Shown here piece by piece: positions 11,577-22,874 of a stretch of 64,000 bases of DNA. Source of the stretch: Chiridota heheva (lineage: Eukaryota; Echinodermata; Holothuroidea; Apodida; Chiridotidae). Both the position numbers and the translations under genes were made by a program. Positions within the stretch are counted from its first letter, which is position 1; every line of letters starts with the position of its first letter. The stretch covers positions 287,501 to 351,500 of the forward strand of contig JAIGNY010001849.1 of assembly GCA_020152595.1 (NCBI GenBank). The letters run 5' to 3'. The notes beneath the pieces were generated by a model, which did not search any database, was not told where the DNA came from, and worked only from the letters and a program-made list of their open reading frames with translations.

Positions 11577-13723
11577 CACTGGCGTAGCCAGAGAACCACG
11601 GGGCCATGCCCCCAATCCCATATTTACAAAAATTAAATTACACCTTTATGCCTATGTATCGTACAGATGCGCATACATGAAATGCGAATCTCCCTGTAAT
11701 GTAAATTCGTTGTATCCCTGTAAAACAAAACAAAAAATAATTCAAATTTTTAAATAAAATTTTGACGCAATTTTTAATTTGTCAAGAGCCGTGAACTTGC
11801 CAAGCCTGTTCTTACGCGATGACGATGGAAGATGGCGCCATTCTGCTACTGCTTTGCGATAACAAAGTACTACAAGTGCCCCATTATTTTGCTCAAAACT
11901 TTCCACAAATAGAAATCAATTTGTCTGAACTCTGAAGGCGGTAATTAAGTTCGGTTGAACTTGAATTTTGAAAATGTCACTTTTCGCATATGGTTTTTCA
12001 AAAAGGAAAAACACGGATGAAGGTAATGTATGCCCAGTCCAGTAAATATATTAATGATGTTTATACATAAGTGACCATTTGTTGTTCTTCTATCGTCTTT
12101 AATATAGGCTTAGTTCCACGAGTTTTATAAAACTATTTGTCATCGTCGGTGTGGGTGAAGCAAACACATAATTTTTTATATATGTTCACAGTCCAGAAAA
12201 ATAGGATGGCAGGAACAGAAAATGACGGAAATTTTAGGGTTACTTCGTTTTCGACTTCGTAGTGGGGATTTACTTTTGAAGGACCATATCAAAACTTCCC
12301 ATGCTAATGCAACCTACCTATAATCCTCGATTCAAAATGAACTTATTTGCGTTGCTGGTGACATGATTAGGGAGAGTGTTGTTGCTAACATCAAAAAAGC
12401 ACAGTTCTGGTCTATCATAGCTGATGAAACAATGGATCGCCAAAAAAGGGAACAACTGGCAATTGTTATAAGATATGTTTCACCTAGCGATTTTGGAGTT
12501 TGGAGATTGCATGAGTACACGGTAATGGTAGTGGACTTGATTTCTGACATCAAATTTAATAATCCTGGTGAAAATGAGCATAATGAAACCAAGTTGAGTG
12601 GCAAAGCTATTGGAGAAACGTTGCTAAGAAAGATTTGTGAGCTCGGTTTGAATCTGTCTCTTTGTGTGGGACAAGGCTATGATGGGGCAGGAGCCATCAG
12701 CAACAATAAAAAAGGCAGCTCCATTGGCCTTTTATTTTCATTGCGCCATGCACTGCCTAAATTTGAGTGCTTCCGCTGCAATCAAGGTACCTCCTACTCG
12801 AAATGCAGAAAATGTTGTGCGAGAAATTTCATCGACTTTTCGAGCAAGTGCAAAAAAAACGGATCTGTTGAAGAGCCTCATAGAAAGTGACTCTGGTATT
12901 TCCATGACCAAGAAGCACCTGATTACGTTGTGCGAAACACGTTTTGTGGAACGACACACAGCAGTTGTAACATTTATGCAACTTTTGAAATATACACTAG
13001 ATGCCTTATCGGAAATCAAATGTTGGGCATCACCTTGCGACAGAAACAAAGCAGAAAGCCTTGAAAAATCGGTGTGCAACTCAGAATTTGCAGTTGCTTC
13101 AGTCATTTTGGAGAAATTGTCAGGATTGATGCTACCAGTTTCCTGAGTCTTACAAACAGTGGGGGGAGATTTATCTCAAGCGTTAGCCTCAGTAAACCGT
13201 CTCCAGTCTGTTCTCAAAGAATTGCGAAGTGAAGGGGAGTTTTTCAATATTCTGGAGTCAAAAATATTGGCCAGGTGTGCAAGTGTGATCAATGATCTTC
13301 TGTTTGCTTTACAAATATCTTCTTTTGACATGTACCACCCCCCTTCCCCCATAAAAACTCGGGAGGCATCAACCCAAACTGCCTCTATATTGCTACGCAA
13401 TAGAGTTTGAATAAATTGTACTTCGGCAAGTATGTGGTGGGGGCAGGTGGCACAGTTCCCCCAATTTTTTTGGCAACCAAGAATTCGGGCAAAATGTACA
13501 GCAAAATTCTGGCCAAATTGTGAACAATCAAAGAAAAACAGCCTCAAATTTGCAAGTTTTTGGCCTGGGAAGTGCCATTTCCGGCAATCTATAGGCAGCA
13601 TTTATTGGAAAAAATTTCTCTGAACGCTCGCGCCAACCATGGTGGCGCTCCGCTTAGATACTGTCACGGGTCAAAATTCATACCAATGAGTAGCCCCCAA
13701 ACAAAAACCTGCCTACGCCAATG
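11577..13723 (+). mobile_element. Complete but inactive hAT-superfamily DNA transposon
   Basis: The ends are CACTGGCGTAGCCAG on the left and, read inward on the minus strand, CATTGGCGTAGGCAG on the right. They are flanked by identical 8-bp direct repeats ATGTTATT at 11569-11576 and 13724-13731, the target duplication length of hAT elements. The body holds a DUF4371-type transposase relic in the same orientation (12201-13266). At 2,147 bp it is short for an autonomous hAT, which fits loss of C-terminal coding sequence. About 450 bp after the relic carry no recognisable domain. Confidence 0.88.
12201..13266 (+). pseudogene. hAT transposase relic (DUF4371 / ZMYM1-like)
   Basis: The frame opens with a LLRFRLRSGD segment (near 12230-12262), passes a TAA near 12322, and continues through QNELI and FWSIIADETMD (near 12405-12440). 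It then reads REQLAIVIRYV and GQGYDGAGA (near 12670-12695). In hAT transposases of this type the DET and YDGA segments belong to the RNase H-like catalytic core. An A-run near 12708-12715 then shifts the frame. The second frame continues with HCAMHCLNLS, the LCETRFVERH segment, and on to 13143. A TGA at 13144-13146 interrupts it before LQTVGGDLSQA and the tail to 13266. The C-terminal hAT dimerisation domain was not found. Two stops and one frameshift make it non-functional. Related intact genes in animals are annotated as zinc finger MYM-type 1-like or 52 kDa repressor-like proteins. Confidence 0.88.
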
Positions 13724-13731
13724 ATGTTATT

Positions 13732-14319
13732 ACACTGTATCTGCAAATTCACATTTTTATTCTCCCCCTTTCTCTCTAAAGTACACTCCTAAAAGTAAAA
13801 AAAAAAAGACACTCTTAATAGTCTGTGGATGTTTATGTTGCTGGTTATGAGTTGCGGAATGGAGAGTGATATCTTTATAATAGTATACTGCACCTCGGCA
13901 GTAACTTAAATTATTACAATTATGAAATCATATCTCAATATTATTTGAGAGTTGGTAGTAGCAATGGTTTTATTACTGTATAACATGCTTTGAAGTGAAG
14001 AAAACTCATTTTTACTTTTTTTTTTTTTTTTCTTCACATTATTTTGAAGATAAGAAATTAAGAAATGATTTTAAAATATGTTTTCAACTCATGCTATAAA
14101 TTTGACCTATGTCATACTGTCCAAATATATCAAACGTTTTGCTTACTCAATAGGGGCTATTCTGTGTGTGTTTTCATGTTAGCTGTAAACAATATTTTCA
14201 AAAACCACTATGCTTTTGTTTTTAAAGAAAAGTGTTGACAGCATTGGAAATAAATGTTTCCTTTTAATTAAGTCACTTTGACTTTTTTTGACAAATATAT
14301 CATCAATAAGCCCAATATT
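13732..14319. other. No gene seen
   Basis: AT-rich sequence with a T-run near 14016-14032. Nothing else is recognised. Confidence 0.4.
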
Positions 14320-15051
14320 ATAAAGGGCAGGAAACATGTGCAAGTCTATATTCTAAGGGGCAGGGGACATGTGCAAGCCCATATTCTAAGGAGCAGGGGA
14401 AATGTGCGAGCCCATATTCTAAGGAGCAGGGGACATGTGCAAGCCCATATTCTAAGGGGCAGGGGAAATGTGCAAGCCCATACTCTAACTGTCTAAGGGC
14501 CAGGGGCATGTGCAAGTCCATATTCTAAGGGCCAGGGGACATGTGAGAGCCCATATTCCAAGGGGCAGGGGACATGTGCAAGCCCATATTCCAAGGGGCA
14601 GTCGACATGTACAATCCCATATTCTAAGGGGCAGGGGACATGTGCAAGTCCATATTCTAAGGGCCAGGGGACACATGCGAGCCCATACTCCAAGGGGCAG
14701 TCGACATGTGCGATCCCATATCATAAGGGGCAGGGGACATGTGCAAGTCCATATTCTAAGGAGCAGGGGACATATGCGAGCCCATATCCCAAGGGGCAGG
14801 GGACAGGTGCAAGCCCATTTTCTAAGAGGCCGGGAACATGTGCAAGCCCATATTCTAAGGTGAAGGGACATGTGTAAGCCCATATTTCAAAGGGCAGGGG
14901 ACATGTGCAAGCCCATATTCTAAGGGGCAGGGATATGCGAGCCCATATTCTAAGGGGCAGGGGACATGTGCAAGTCCATATTCTAAGGGGCAGGGGAAAT
15001 GTGCGAGCCCATATTCTAAGGGGCAGGGGACATGTGCAAGCCCATATTCCT
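14320..15051. repeat. 33-bp minisatellite, about 22 copies
   Basis: The unit begins GGGGCAGGGGACATGTGCAA and ends GCCCATATTCTAA. The 33-bp period (11 codons) keeps frames open on both strands (for example a His-Ile-Leu-Arg repeat on +, a Trp-Ala-Cys-Thr repeat on -). Substitutions are spread evenly over codon positions and there are no splice or start signals, so it is treated as non-coding. Confidence 0.95.
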
Positions 15052-15104
15052 TTCTTTAGGAACAGTTTTAAACGAAAGGCCTCGAAGTCTCGGTCTCTGC
15101 TAAT

Positions 15105-16345
15105 GTGGGTCTCGGTCTCGGGGTTGATCTCGGTCTTGGGAGGGTTGGTTTCGGGAGGGTTGGTTTCGGTCTCAGGAGAGTTGGTCTCGGGAGGGTTGGT
15201 TTCGGTCTCGGGAGGGTTGGTCTCGGTCTCGGGAGAGTTGGTTTCGGTCTCGGGAGGGTTGGTTTCGGTCTCGGGAGGGTTAGTTTCGGTCTCGGGAGGG
15301 TTGGTCTCGGTCTCAGAAGGGTTGGTCTCAGTCTCGGGAGGGTTGGTTTCGGTCTCGGGAGGGTTGGTCTCAGTCTCGGGAGGATTGGTTTCGGTCTCGG
15401 GAGGGTTGGATTCGGTCTCGGGAGGGTTGGTTTCGGTCTTGGGAGGGTTGGTCTCGGTCTTGGGAGGGTTGGTCTTAGTCTCGGGAGGGTTGGTTTCGGT
15501 CTCGGGAGGGTTGGTCTCGGTCTCAGGAGGGTTGGTCTCGGTCTCGGGAAGATTGGTCTCGGTCTCGGGAGGGTTTGTTTCGGTCTCGGGAGGGTTGGTT
15601 TCGGTCTCGGGAGGGTTGGTCTCGGTCTCAGGAGGGTTGGTCTTAGTCTCGGGAGGGTTGGTTTCGGTCTCGGGAGGGTTGGTCTCGGTCTCAGGAGGGT
15701 TGGTCTCGGTCTCGGGAAGATTGGTCTCGGTCTCAGGAGGGTTTGTTTCGGTCTCGGTCTCAGGAGGGTTGGTTTGGTCTCGGGAGGTTTGGTCTCGGTC
15801 TCGGGGAGGTTGGTCTCGGTCTCAGGAGGGCTGGTCTCGGTCTCAGGAGGGTTGGTTTCGGTCTCAGGAGGGTTTGTTTCGGTCTTGGGAGGGTTGGTCT
15901 CGGTCTCGGGAGGGTTGGTTTCGGTCTCGGGAGGGTTGGTCTCGGTCTCGGGAGGGTTGTTTCGGTCTCGGGAGGGTTGGTATCGGTCTCGGGAGGGTTG
16001 GTTTCGGTCTCAGGAGGGTTTGTTTCGATCTCGGGAGGGTTTGTTTCGGTCTCGGAAGGGTTTGTTTCGGTCTCGGAAGGTTGGTCTCGGTCTCGGGAGG
16101 GTTGGTTTTGGTCTCGGGAGGGTTGGTCTCGGGAGGGTTGGTCTCGGGAGGGTTGGTCTTGGTCTTGGTAGGGCTGGTCTTGGTCTCTTGAGGGTTGGTT
16201 TTAATCTCGGGAGGGTTGGTTTCGGTCTCGGGAGGGTTGGTCTCGGTCTCGGGAGGGCTGGTCTCGGTGTTGGGAGGGTTGGTCTCGGGTGTTGGGAGGG
16301 TTGGTCTTGGTCTCAGGAGGGTTGGTCTCGGTCTCAGGAGGGCAA
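15105..16345. repeat. 21-bp G-rich minisatellite, about 57 copies
   Basis: The unit is GGGAGGGTTGGTCTCGGTCTC (21 bases with variants TTTC and AGGAGGG). It follows the 33-bp array after about 55 bp. The period is a multiple of three and the unit lacks stops, so several frames stay open for 428-463 codons (Val-Ser-Val-Ser-Gly-Gly-Leu and Gly-Leu-Gly-Arg-Val-Gly-Phe repeats). These are the longest frames in the window, but they arise from the array. The + strand has closely spaced G-runs (GGGAGGGTTGG) in every unit. Confidence 0.95.
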
Positions 16346-16833
16346 AGTATCGGTCTCGGTCTTGGTCTTGAAAGGTGTGGTCTCGGACTCGGTTTCGGTC
16401 TCGGATGCTCAGGTCCCGACTACAACACTTATATACGCACATTCAGATCATCGCGAGCGAGGGGCATTGCGAAGTAAGTTAAACAAACATATTTAAATTT
16501 TAGTTTGTATAACTTATTGTATGTATTTATCAATTCGCTTCGGAAGACTGGGCGGTCAAATTATATTATGGATGTAACCATATTATTATATATATTTAGT
16601 TCATTCAATGTTCAGGCCTCCAGCCTATTACATACAAAAAAGGTACATTCATTTAACAATTTGTTGATCAAAAAGAATTAATTATGTTTTAAACACACAA
16701 AAAAATACAAACGTAAACACAAAATACATGCCCATACAAAAAAAAAAAAAAAGAAGATTATTCAAAAACAAAAGGATAATGGGATCGTTGAAAAATAAAG
16801 TAATTAATAATTTATACAACATAATAATTATGC
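16346..16833. other. No gene seen; 3' flank of the LINE remnant
   Basis: On the minus strand this follows the LINE C-terminal frame and may include its 3' untranslated region. An A-run lies at about 16738-16752. Confidence 0.4.
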
Positions 16834-17640
16834 TTAAGAATCTTTGCGCTTTTGAAGAACTTTGTTTATGAACCTGGCTAAATTTAAACTTAAAGATTCG
16901 CTTGTAATTCTTAAAATTGTTTCAAACGAAGCATATGAGTGGTGGTGATAAAAACGCTGAGGAGTGAAAACTTTCCGAATGTCTTCATAGAAGGGACATT
17001 CTAGCACATAGTGATATTCATCCTCTACACGATGTAGGTTACACATTGTGCATAATCTTAAATTTCTAGGGATATTTTGCCGTCTGCTAGTATAAACATT
17101 CAAAGGGAGTCCGCCACAGCGAAGGCGTATGATATAAGAACATAAATGCGGCTTATCAAAAAAATGTTAAATACGGTTCATATGTGAGATAATGTTTGAA
17201 AACTATAATTATAATATGAATTTATTTGAGTAAGCCATTCTTGCTCATTGATGTCAGACAATCTTAATGATTAATCTTGCAGGAACAAAGATTCATCTCC
17301 TACACCTTGCTGAAACCATACCTCTCCAAAGCCTCTACTCATTAAGCGATGTCTTATAATCGCAACCCAAGAATTTAAGCAAATATCCACTTTGTGATAA
17401 AGATGGTTGTATGAGAAATAAATGTAGCGACTCTTATCATGTTTCAAAACTTTTAACCAATATTTAACGGCATTTCTTACTGCGTAACAATAAAGACTTA
17501 CTCTTCCTAATTCCCGTCTTGCTACAACATTTACGGAATTACTTGGTAATCTTAGGGTGAATTTACAAAAATGGTCATAAACACTTTTAATCTCAGAGCT
17601 GGTTTGTGGTCCCCATAATTCAGAGCCATACATCAGAATC
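16834..17640 (-). pseudogene. Non-LTR retrotransposon C-terminal remnant
   Basis: On the minus strand from about 17633 the frame reads MYGSELWGPQ, then ARRELGRVSLYCYAVRNAVKYW and WVAIIRHRLMSRGFGEVWFQQG. This is the region after the RT domain (YGsEiWG ... GElGr.pl ... Yw.kl ... GF..vW). After a frame change near 17270-17150 it resumes as FDKPHLCSYIIRLRCGG. It then reads LRLCTMCNLHRVEDEYHYVLECPFY (given here as the C-x2-C and H-x4-C pattern at about 17055-16998), the terminal zinc knuckle of many non-LTR elements. The catalytic RT core is absent. The clade is undetermined. Confidence 0.8.
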
Positions 17641-17889
17641 GGTCAAATGTTCTTATCAGAGGATGGGGAAGGAAGAGGAGAGAGGGGTCGACCGTGTCCT
17701 TCACCCAAACGGCTCCCTTAAAAGGTTAAAAATGTCCAGAAATTTTGCTCAAAGGTACACAAATTTGACCTTTTTATTTTGATTTTTAGTCAAATTTAGC
17801 CTCCGAACAGTTTAATAACCGCTAATTTGACATAATTTTGGAAAAACGTTTTACGCCATCAGAATTTTGTGTCTATGACCACCACCCCT
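17641..17889. other. No gene seen
   Basis: A short stretch between the LINE remnant and the 68-bp array. It is purine-rich near 17655-17695. Confidence 0.4.
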
Positions 17890-18491
17890 TACTTCCCGTC
17901 AAGTCCAAAACGACCCCATCCCATCTCCCGTCAAGCAAAAAAAGAACGACCCTCTCCAATCCCCCGTCAAGTCAAAAAATCTGGCTATACCCCTGTATAT
18001 CCATGTTTGGATACGATCCCCAGTCCCACCTCCCGTCAAGTCAAAAAAGCTGGCTATACCCCTGTATATCCATGTTTGGATACGATCCCCAGTCCCACCT
18101 CCCGTCAAGTCAAAAAACTGGCTATACCCTGTATATCCATGTTTGGATACGAACCCCAGTCCCACCTCCCGTCAAGTCAAAAAAAGTGGCTATACCCCTG
18201 TATATCCATGTTTGGATACGAACCCCAGTCCCACCTCCCGTCAAGTCAAAAAATCTGGCTATACCCCTGTATATCCATGTTTGGATACGATCCCCAGTCC
18301 CACCTCCCGTCAAGTCAAAAAAACTGGCTATACCCCTGTATATCCATGTTTGGATACGACCCCCAGTCCCACCTCCCGTCAAGTCAAAAAAACTGGCTAT
18401 ACCCCTGTATATCCATGTTTGGATACGACCCCCAGTCCCACCTCCCGTCAAGTCAAAAAATCTGGCTATACCCCTGTATATTCATGTTTGG
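17890..18491. repeat. 68-69-bp minisatellite, eight full copies
   Basis: Full units begin with CTGGCTATACCCCTGTATAT at 17981, 18050, 18118, 18187, 18257, 18324, 18393 and 18462. Partial CCCGTCAAGTC-type units precede them from about 17890. Most length differences come from an A-run of 6-8 bases in each unit, and each such change shifts the frame, so a single long peptide is not maintained. The open frames here are artefacts. Confidence 0.95.
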
Positions 18492-19431
18492 TTGGCAACA
18501 GTTAGATATAAATACCCAATCTGTACTTTCTATTAGAGAACTCTCTTATTATCTTTGATCTTACCGAGAACAGCATCTTTCGCTCTTTTTATCTGGATGA
18601 TTTAATGGAACTCATAGTCATCTGATTTAAATCTAATTTTTTATATATTTTTTTAATATAAATTTTATTTCTAACTGAACATATTTGTTCCCGAACAAGT
18701 GGTGAAATGATTTTAAATAAGTCGTATTACCCGCGGTGTCACGGCAGAAAAACCAATAACCTCCGCTCAAGCAGTCAAGACGGCCAAGATTCGAAAAACG
18801 ACAAAATACGCGAATTGAAATAGCGCACTCTTCTTCTTATGCCGCATCTCAAGTTATTCAATGTAACAGGCAAAGAACATCAGCTTCGACAGAGCAAACA
18901 CGTCTGGCTGGGATGTTGTGACGTCAGAACCACAAATACCTTCGCTAAATACGGCAATGGAATGAGACCGAGGCAACTTCCAAGTTTCTACTGGCATAAG
19001 TTTCATAAGCAACTTTGCTTTCGTAACTGACCTTTGCTTTCGTCCGTACATGGGCCAAGGCGCTGACGTTTTTTTTATTTAACATAATCCATTCCACGAT
19101 TTTTGTTTTCTCCCGTAACATAGGGATCTTCTTTTTTTCTTCATTTATTTATTTATTTTTGATTTAAGTTGGAGTAAAGAAGGAAAATGGCAATACGATG
19201 ATAGGTTATATATTTCTGATCATGTTATAAGGTGTAATCAATTGTTTTTAATTGACATGTGAAACTGCCGTCTGGAATTCTGCTTACCAAGGTAAAAGGG
19301 CAGCTGCAATCAGGTGGAACGCTTCAAAATGCCCTTTCTCTTAAAAAAAAAAAAAAAAATGTAGTGGGGAGGAATAGTAATGGTGGTTGTGGGGGAGTGG
19401 CATATTATCATAAACAAATGTTGTTAACTAA
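18492..19431. other. No gene seen
   Basis: AT-rich sequence with homopolymer runs (A-run near 19343-19358). Short frames at 18839-19051 on both strands have no recognisable family. Confidence 0.4.
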
Positions 19432-19685
19432 CAGTGCAGCACCGCCAGTACACATTTATTGGGGGCATAACTTAAATTGTATGTAAAAGTTTGTACCGCC
19501 TATGCTGGTACGGCGCATAAAGCAACGGCACGGGGTCCAGGGGCCCGCTTAAGGGCCCTTGGTGGGTTCCAGGGGTGAAGCCCTGGTGGGGTAAAATACA
19601 CACTAAACCATTTTGAATTTTTTAGCATATGGGGGGAGGGGTGGGAAGGGGGAGGGCTGGCATGCCTCCCGTGCCGGCGCCACTG
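19432..19685. mobile_element. Small TIR element (MITE), hAT-like ends
   Basis: The left end CAGTGCAGCACCGCCAG pairs with the right end, which read inward on the minus strand is CAGTGGCGCCGGCACGGG. The flanking octamers (TTAACTAA and TCAACGTA) agree at five of eight bases, so the target duplication is decayed at best. The interior is GC-rich, with a GGGGCCCGCTTAAGGGCCC palindrome near 19540-19559. No coding capacity. Confidence 0.55.
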
Positions 19686-20082
19686 TCAACGTACACACAC
19701 ACACAAATTAGGGGAAGAGAGGCAAATAAGAATACTGGCTTTGCCAATAAACAGGAAATTAAAGAGTGCAAGAGGGAAAATCACCACTTGTTTCATATTC
19801 ATATCTTTTGTATGGTGAATTTGTGGATTTTCAAGATTTCCCTCGATTATACTTTCGGCATAGGCAAACTTTAATTTGGAGACAAGTTTCCCCTCTCCCC
19901 TCTTGTTATCGTGCATGGAGAAGGACTTCGATCATGCATTTTGTTCATAAGTAAAACTTGCAGTACTTCCTGGAGGGGAAAAAAAGGAAAGGTTCGTACA
20001 GGATCCTGGCCCAGGTTAGTAACCCAAGGGAGTGACTGTGGCCCAAACAGTTAAGAAATATGGAATGGTATTATAATTATTT
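19686..20082. other. No gene seen
   Basis: Begins with a short (CA)n run at 19693-19705. Short frames here are not supported. Confidence 0.4.
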
Positions 20083-20359
20083 CTTGTTAAAGTTAAATCC
20101 ATCCGAGCCATTAGACTCATTGGGCCGGTTCTTATCCCCGATTTCCATGGCACAAGCGGATGAGAGTACATAACTCCCCCTAGACGAAACGCCAGTCCAT
20201 CGCAGGTTAAATTCCCAGCATCGCTGGTACTCAGTTTACAGTTAAGTGTAGTAGAGTAAAGTGCCTTGTTCAAGAACACAATGCAACGCTCACGGCGGGA
20301 ATCGAACCCAGTACCTTTCAAATACGAGCACGACTCCTTAACTGGGCCATTGCACCTCT
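20083..20359 (-). mobile_element. tRNA-derived SINE (family 1)
   Basis: On the minus strand a pol III A box TGGCCCAGTTAAGG lies at 20349-20336 and a perfect B box GGTTCGATTCC at 20308-20298. The spacing suits a tRNA-derived head. The body then includes CACTTTACTCTACTA and a GAGTACCAGC segment, and it ends near GGATTTAACTTTAA at about 20083. The same family occurs at 45757-46008 (+) and, truncated, at 58226. Confidence 0.85.
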
Positions 20360-21434
20360 AAAATAAGTAATTCCTTGGAACATAACAATTTTCTTTCTTT
20401 CGTCCTCAACTTCATGAGAACAGCCACAAGTTAACAAAACCCCTTACCCGACCCCTTTGAATTTGACCCAGGACCATCATTTTCTTAATTAAGTAAATTT
20501 GTGAAATTTGTCTCACGGACAAAAATCATCCACGTTATCCAAGATCAGTTTTTCCTTGTCTTGCCTTCTTTGAAACCAAAAGGAATCGTTGTGTATCGTG
20601 GTTGGGAATGCATGTGAAGCCTTGACTAAACAACCTCCAAAAGTTGGGTCCTTCCAATGTAGCTGGTGACTTGGGTCGATCAATGGGTCCCTCCTCTTGA
20701 AGTTGGCTTCCTCACCTAGAGTTGTGTTTCAGCCCTCATACAGGTTTAATATCTCCCAGGAGTCTCTTTAGTATTATGGGGATGTGAGTCTGCATTTAAT
20801 AAAATTGTTGTAGAAGATGTAGGAATCACATGTAAATGCATTTTTTGGTCATGCACCATTCAGCTGTGTAATTTAGATATTTCTCAATCAGTTTTCGTCC
20901 CTGGGAAAGACTTAATCAACTTTTTGTCCCACTTATTGGATTCGTTATCTTCATCTTATCAACGCTCAGATTGATTGCCTCTGAAAGTAAAGAAACGATC
21001 TTTGATAACGGAACAGGCAAGTCGTAGATGACGTTTTAAATCGTCATGGTGATAGTGGCCTCTCGTTTGATAGCCTCCAACAGTCAGACAGAACTGAGGT
21101 CGAATCAACTTTGGATACAGTTTCTCACGAGATCAGAGTTACTGCTCGACTCCAAATAGGATTGTGGGAAATAACCCGTCGGATTTGCAAACTCTGTAAA
21201 TGTCGGATACGTCAAAATGCTAAGAAGACCACCCGAGCGTATTTCCCTTGGATTTATGGACTGGAATTTCCCAACTTAGTATGATTACACCCACATTTGT
21301 ACGAAGCAATCGGATATTTATAAGGAATTTGAGGGGTTATCTGTATTTTTCGATAAAAGGATAATATTTACAATTTCGCAGTAACATTCAGTGTATGCTT
21401 TTAGATCTAGTTTAGCGAGTTCTCGTCGCCGAGG
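20360..21434. other. Upstream region of the PPP1R12-like gene
   Basis: No coding feature seen. It should contain the promoter and 5' UTR of the gene starting at 21438, but I could not fix a TATA box or start site. It is notably free of recognisable tandem arrays, unlike its surroundings. Confidence 0.45.
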
Positions 21435-21445
21435 AAGATGGCGGA
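21435..21445 (+). promoter_or_regulatory. Start-codon context with a YY1-like AAGATGGCGGA motif
   Basis: The initiator ATG has A at -3 and G at +4, a strong Kozak context. The same bases match the YY1 core AAnATGGCGGC at 10 of 11 positions. YY1 sites that overlap start codons are known in animal promoters; that this one is bound is inference. Confidence 0.4.
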
Positions 21446-21695
21446 CTCAGCGGACACAGCTCGGCCAAAATCCGCTATTATTCGGCGACATGAACAACTT
21501 CAAAGTTGGAAAGGATCAGAATGGGATAAAGCAAGTGATAATCGACCAGAAAATAAGAGTAAAGTGAAATTTCAAGCAGGTTGTGTCTTTCTAGCTGCCT
21601 GTGCAACTGGTGATGAAACCGACGTTAAGAGATTATTAAAACGCGGGGCGGACATAAATTACGCCAATGTCGATGGGCTGACAGCCCTTCACCAG
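21438..21695 (+). CDS. PPP1R12A: Myosin phosphatase targeting subunit (PPP1R12/MYPT family), exon 1
   Basis: The gene product targets protein phosphatase 1 (PP1 delta/beta) to myosin II regulatory light chain and other substrates at the actomyosin cytoskeleton. Exon 1 encodes residues 1-86. Residues 17-24 (RHEQLQSW) match the PP1-binding MyPhoNE motif and residues 42-45 (KVKF) are the RVxF-type PP1 docking motif. Residues 50-86 hold the first ankyrin repeat, including FLAACATGD, LLKRGADINYANVDG and LTALHQ, nearly the same as vertebrate MYPT1. The coding part ends at CAG 21693-21695 followed by a GTATCA donor; reading on gives four more codons and a stop, which is intron. Compared with human MYPT1, the N-terminus is a few residues longer before MyPhoNE. 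Invertebrates usually have one MYPT gene, so the A/B/C paralogue assignment is by group only. Confidence 0.93.
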
Positions 21696-22444
21696 GTATC
21701 AGATTGTTCCTAATTTTGTATTTTATTATGTTTTGGAAAGGATTTGTACCCATCTTGCTCATGTGTGGAATTGATCTCTAAAATATGTTGTTCTGTTGCT
21801 TACCTCCTGGGCCTAGCCTGTCTGTAGGCTGTAGTGTATGCCATTGCCACTAGTTGTAACGTTACAGTTACACTGTAGTGTAGCTAGGGCCTAACCGTAC
21901 TGCAGTGTAGTGTAGCTAACTGTACTGTTCAGTGTTGTATTATTTTTTAAGTTGCCCAACGTCAGAACGTTACGCCCTGAATAAATGATTATTTGTTTTG
22001 CCTACATTATTCAAGTTGCGTTAGATAATAAGCTTATGCCCACCCCTAACTTCATTGCAATACACATAACTCAGAGTCAGAGAGATTAATCCCATAATCC
22101 CCACCCAGTTAAGCAAAGAATGTAAATCTTGTTTTAAGTGACCCATTTTGTTAGTAATAAAAATATGTAACATTTGGGCCAAACGTTAGGCCTAGGCTAC
22201 ACAGTCATTCCAATATGTATATTTTGGATAGGCCTACGGTATTCTCAAGGTCGGCGTGATATCAGCAAAGGAGAAAACAATTAAGAAAAGTGTAAAATGC
22301 GCGAAACAGTTTTTCTGGCTGCAAGTGTAAAATATGTAGGCCTAAGTCTCAGTCAGAAATGATCAGATAATTTAAAAGGTACAAGAATACAGGTTCACTT
22401 TGAAATATATACATATTTGCTGGTAGCGACATCATGCTTTATTG

Positions 22445-22655
22445 ACATTATCAGATATGAATATGCATTGTTCTGTAATGAAGATTAATAGGCCTGCAAT
22501 CTGTGACTTCGCTGCCCAGCAGGGGATATGCCATAGTTTTGACTAAAAATATTTAAAACTTCTTCCAACATGAATATGCATCGTTTTTAATTTAAGATAA
22601 TAAACCTAACAATCTGCTCGACTTTGCTGCCCAGCCGGGGATACTGCATGGGGAG
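22445..22655. repeat. Two-copy tandem duplication, ~115-bp unit
   Basis: A segment containing ATGAATATGCAT and CTGCCCAGCAGGGGATA (22455-22535) recurs as ATGAATATGCAT ... CTGCCCAGCCGGGGATA (22569-22650). The copies have diverged. Confidence 0.7.
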
Positions 22656-22874
22656 CCATAAAATTGCACTCATGATTCTTAAATAATTGATAAGATTACC
22701 ATTCACGTCGGAAGTTTGTGAGCCAGGGGGTATTTTTTGAGAGTGAACCTGCATTCTATAGTTACTCCATTTGAAACCAGCTTCAATCTGAAAAAATGGA
22801 ATGGAGGCTTGTTACTCATTTTAAATGCAAGCCTGTAGGGATCACTCAAAGTAAAAATCCAATTGGGCACTATT

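Noticed and set aside
13176..13601. 141-codon minus-strand frame
   Set aside because: Mostly antisense of the hAT transposase relic and its degenerate tail.
14905..16496. Open frames of 428 and 463 codons on the + strand and 192 on the - strand
   Set aside because: They exist because 33- and 21-bp units without stops keep frames open in parallel on both strands. There is no domain, splice structure or codon-position bias visible.
21696..21713. Extension of exon 1 to a stop at 21713 as a short complete protein
   Set aside because: The sequence after CAG is a GT donor and the conserved protein continues in exon 2.
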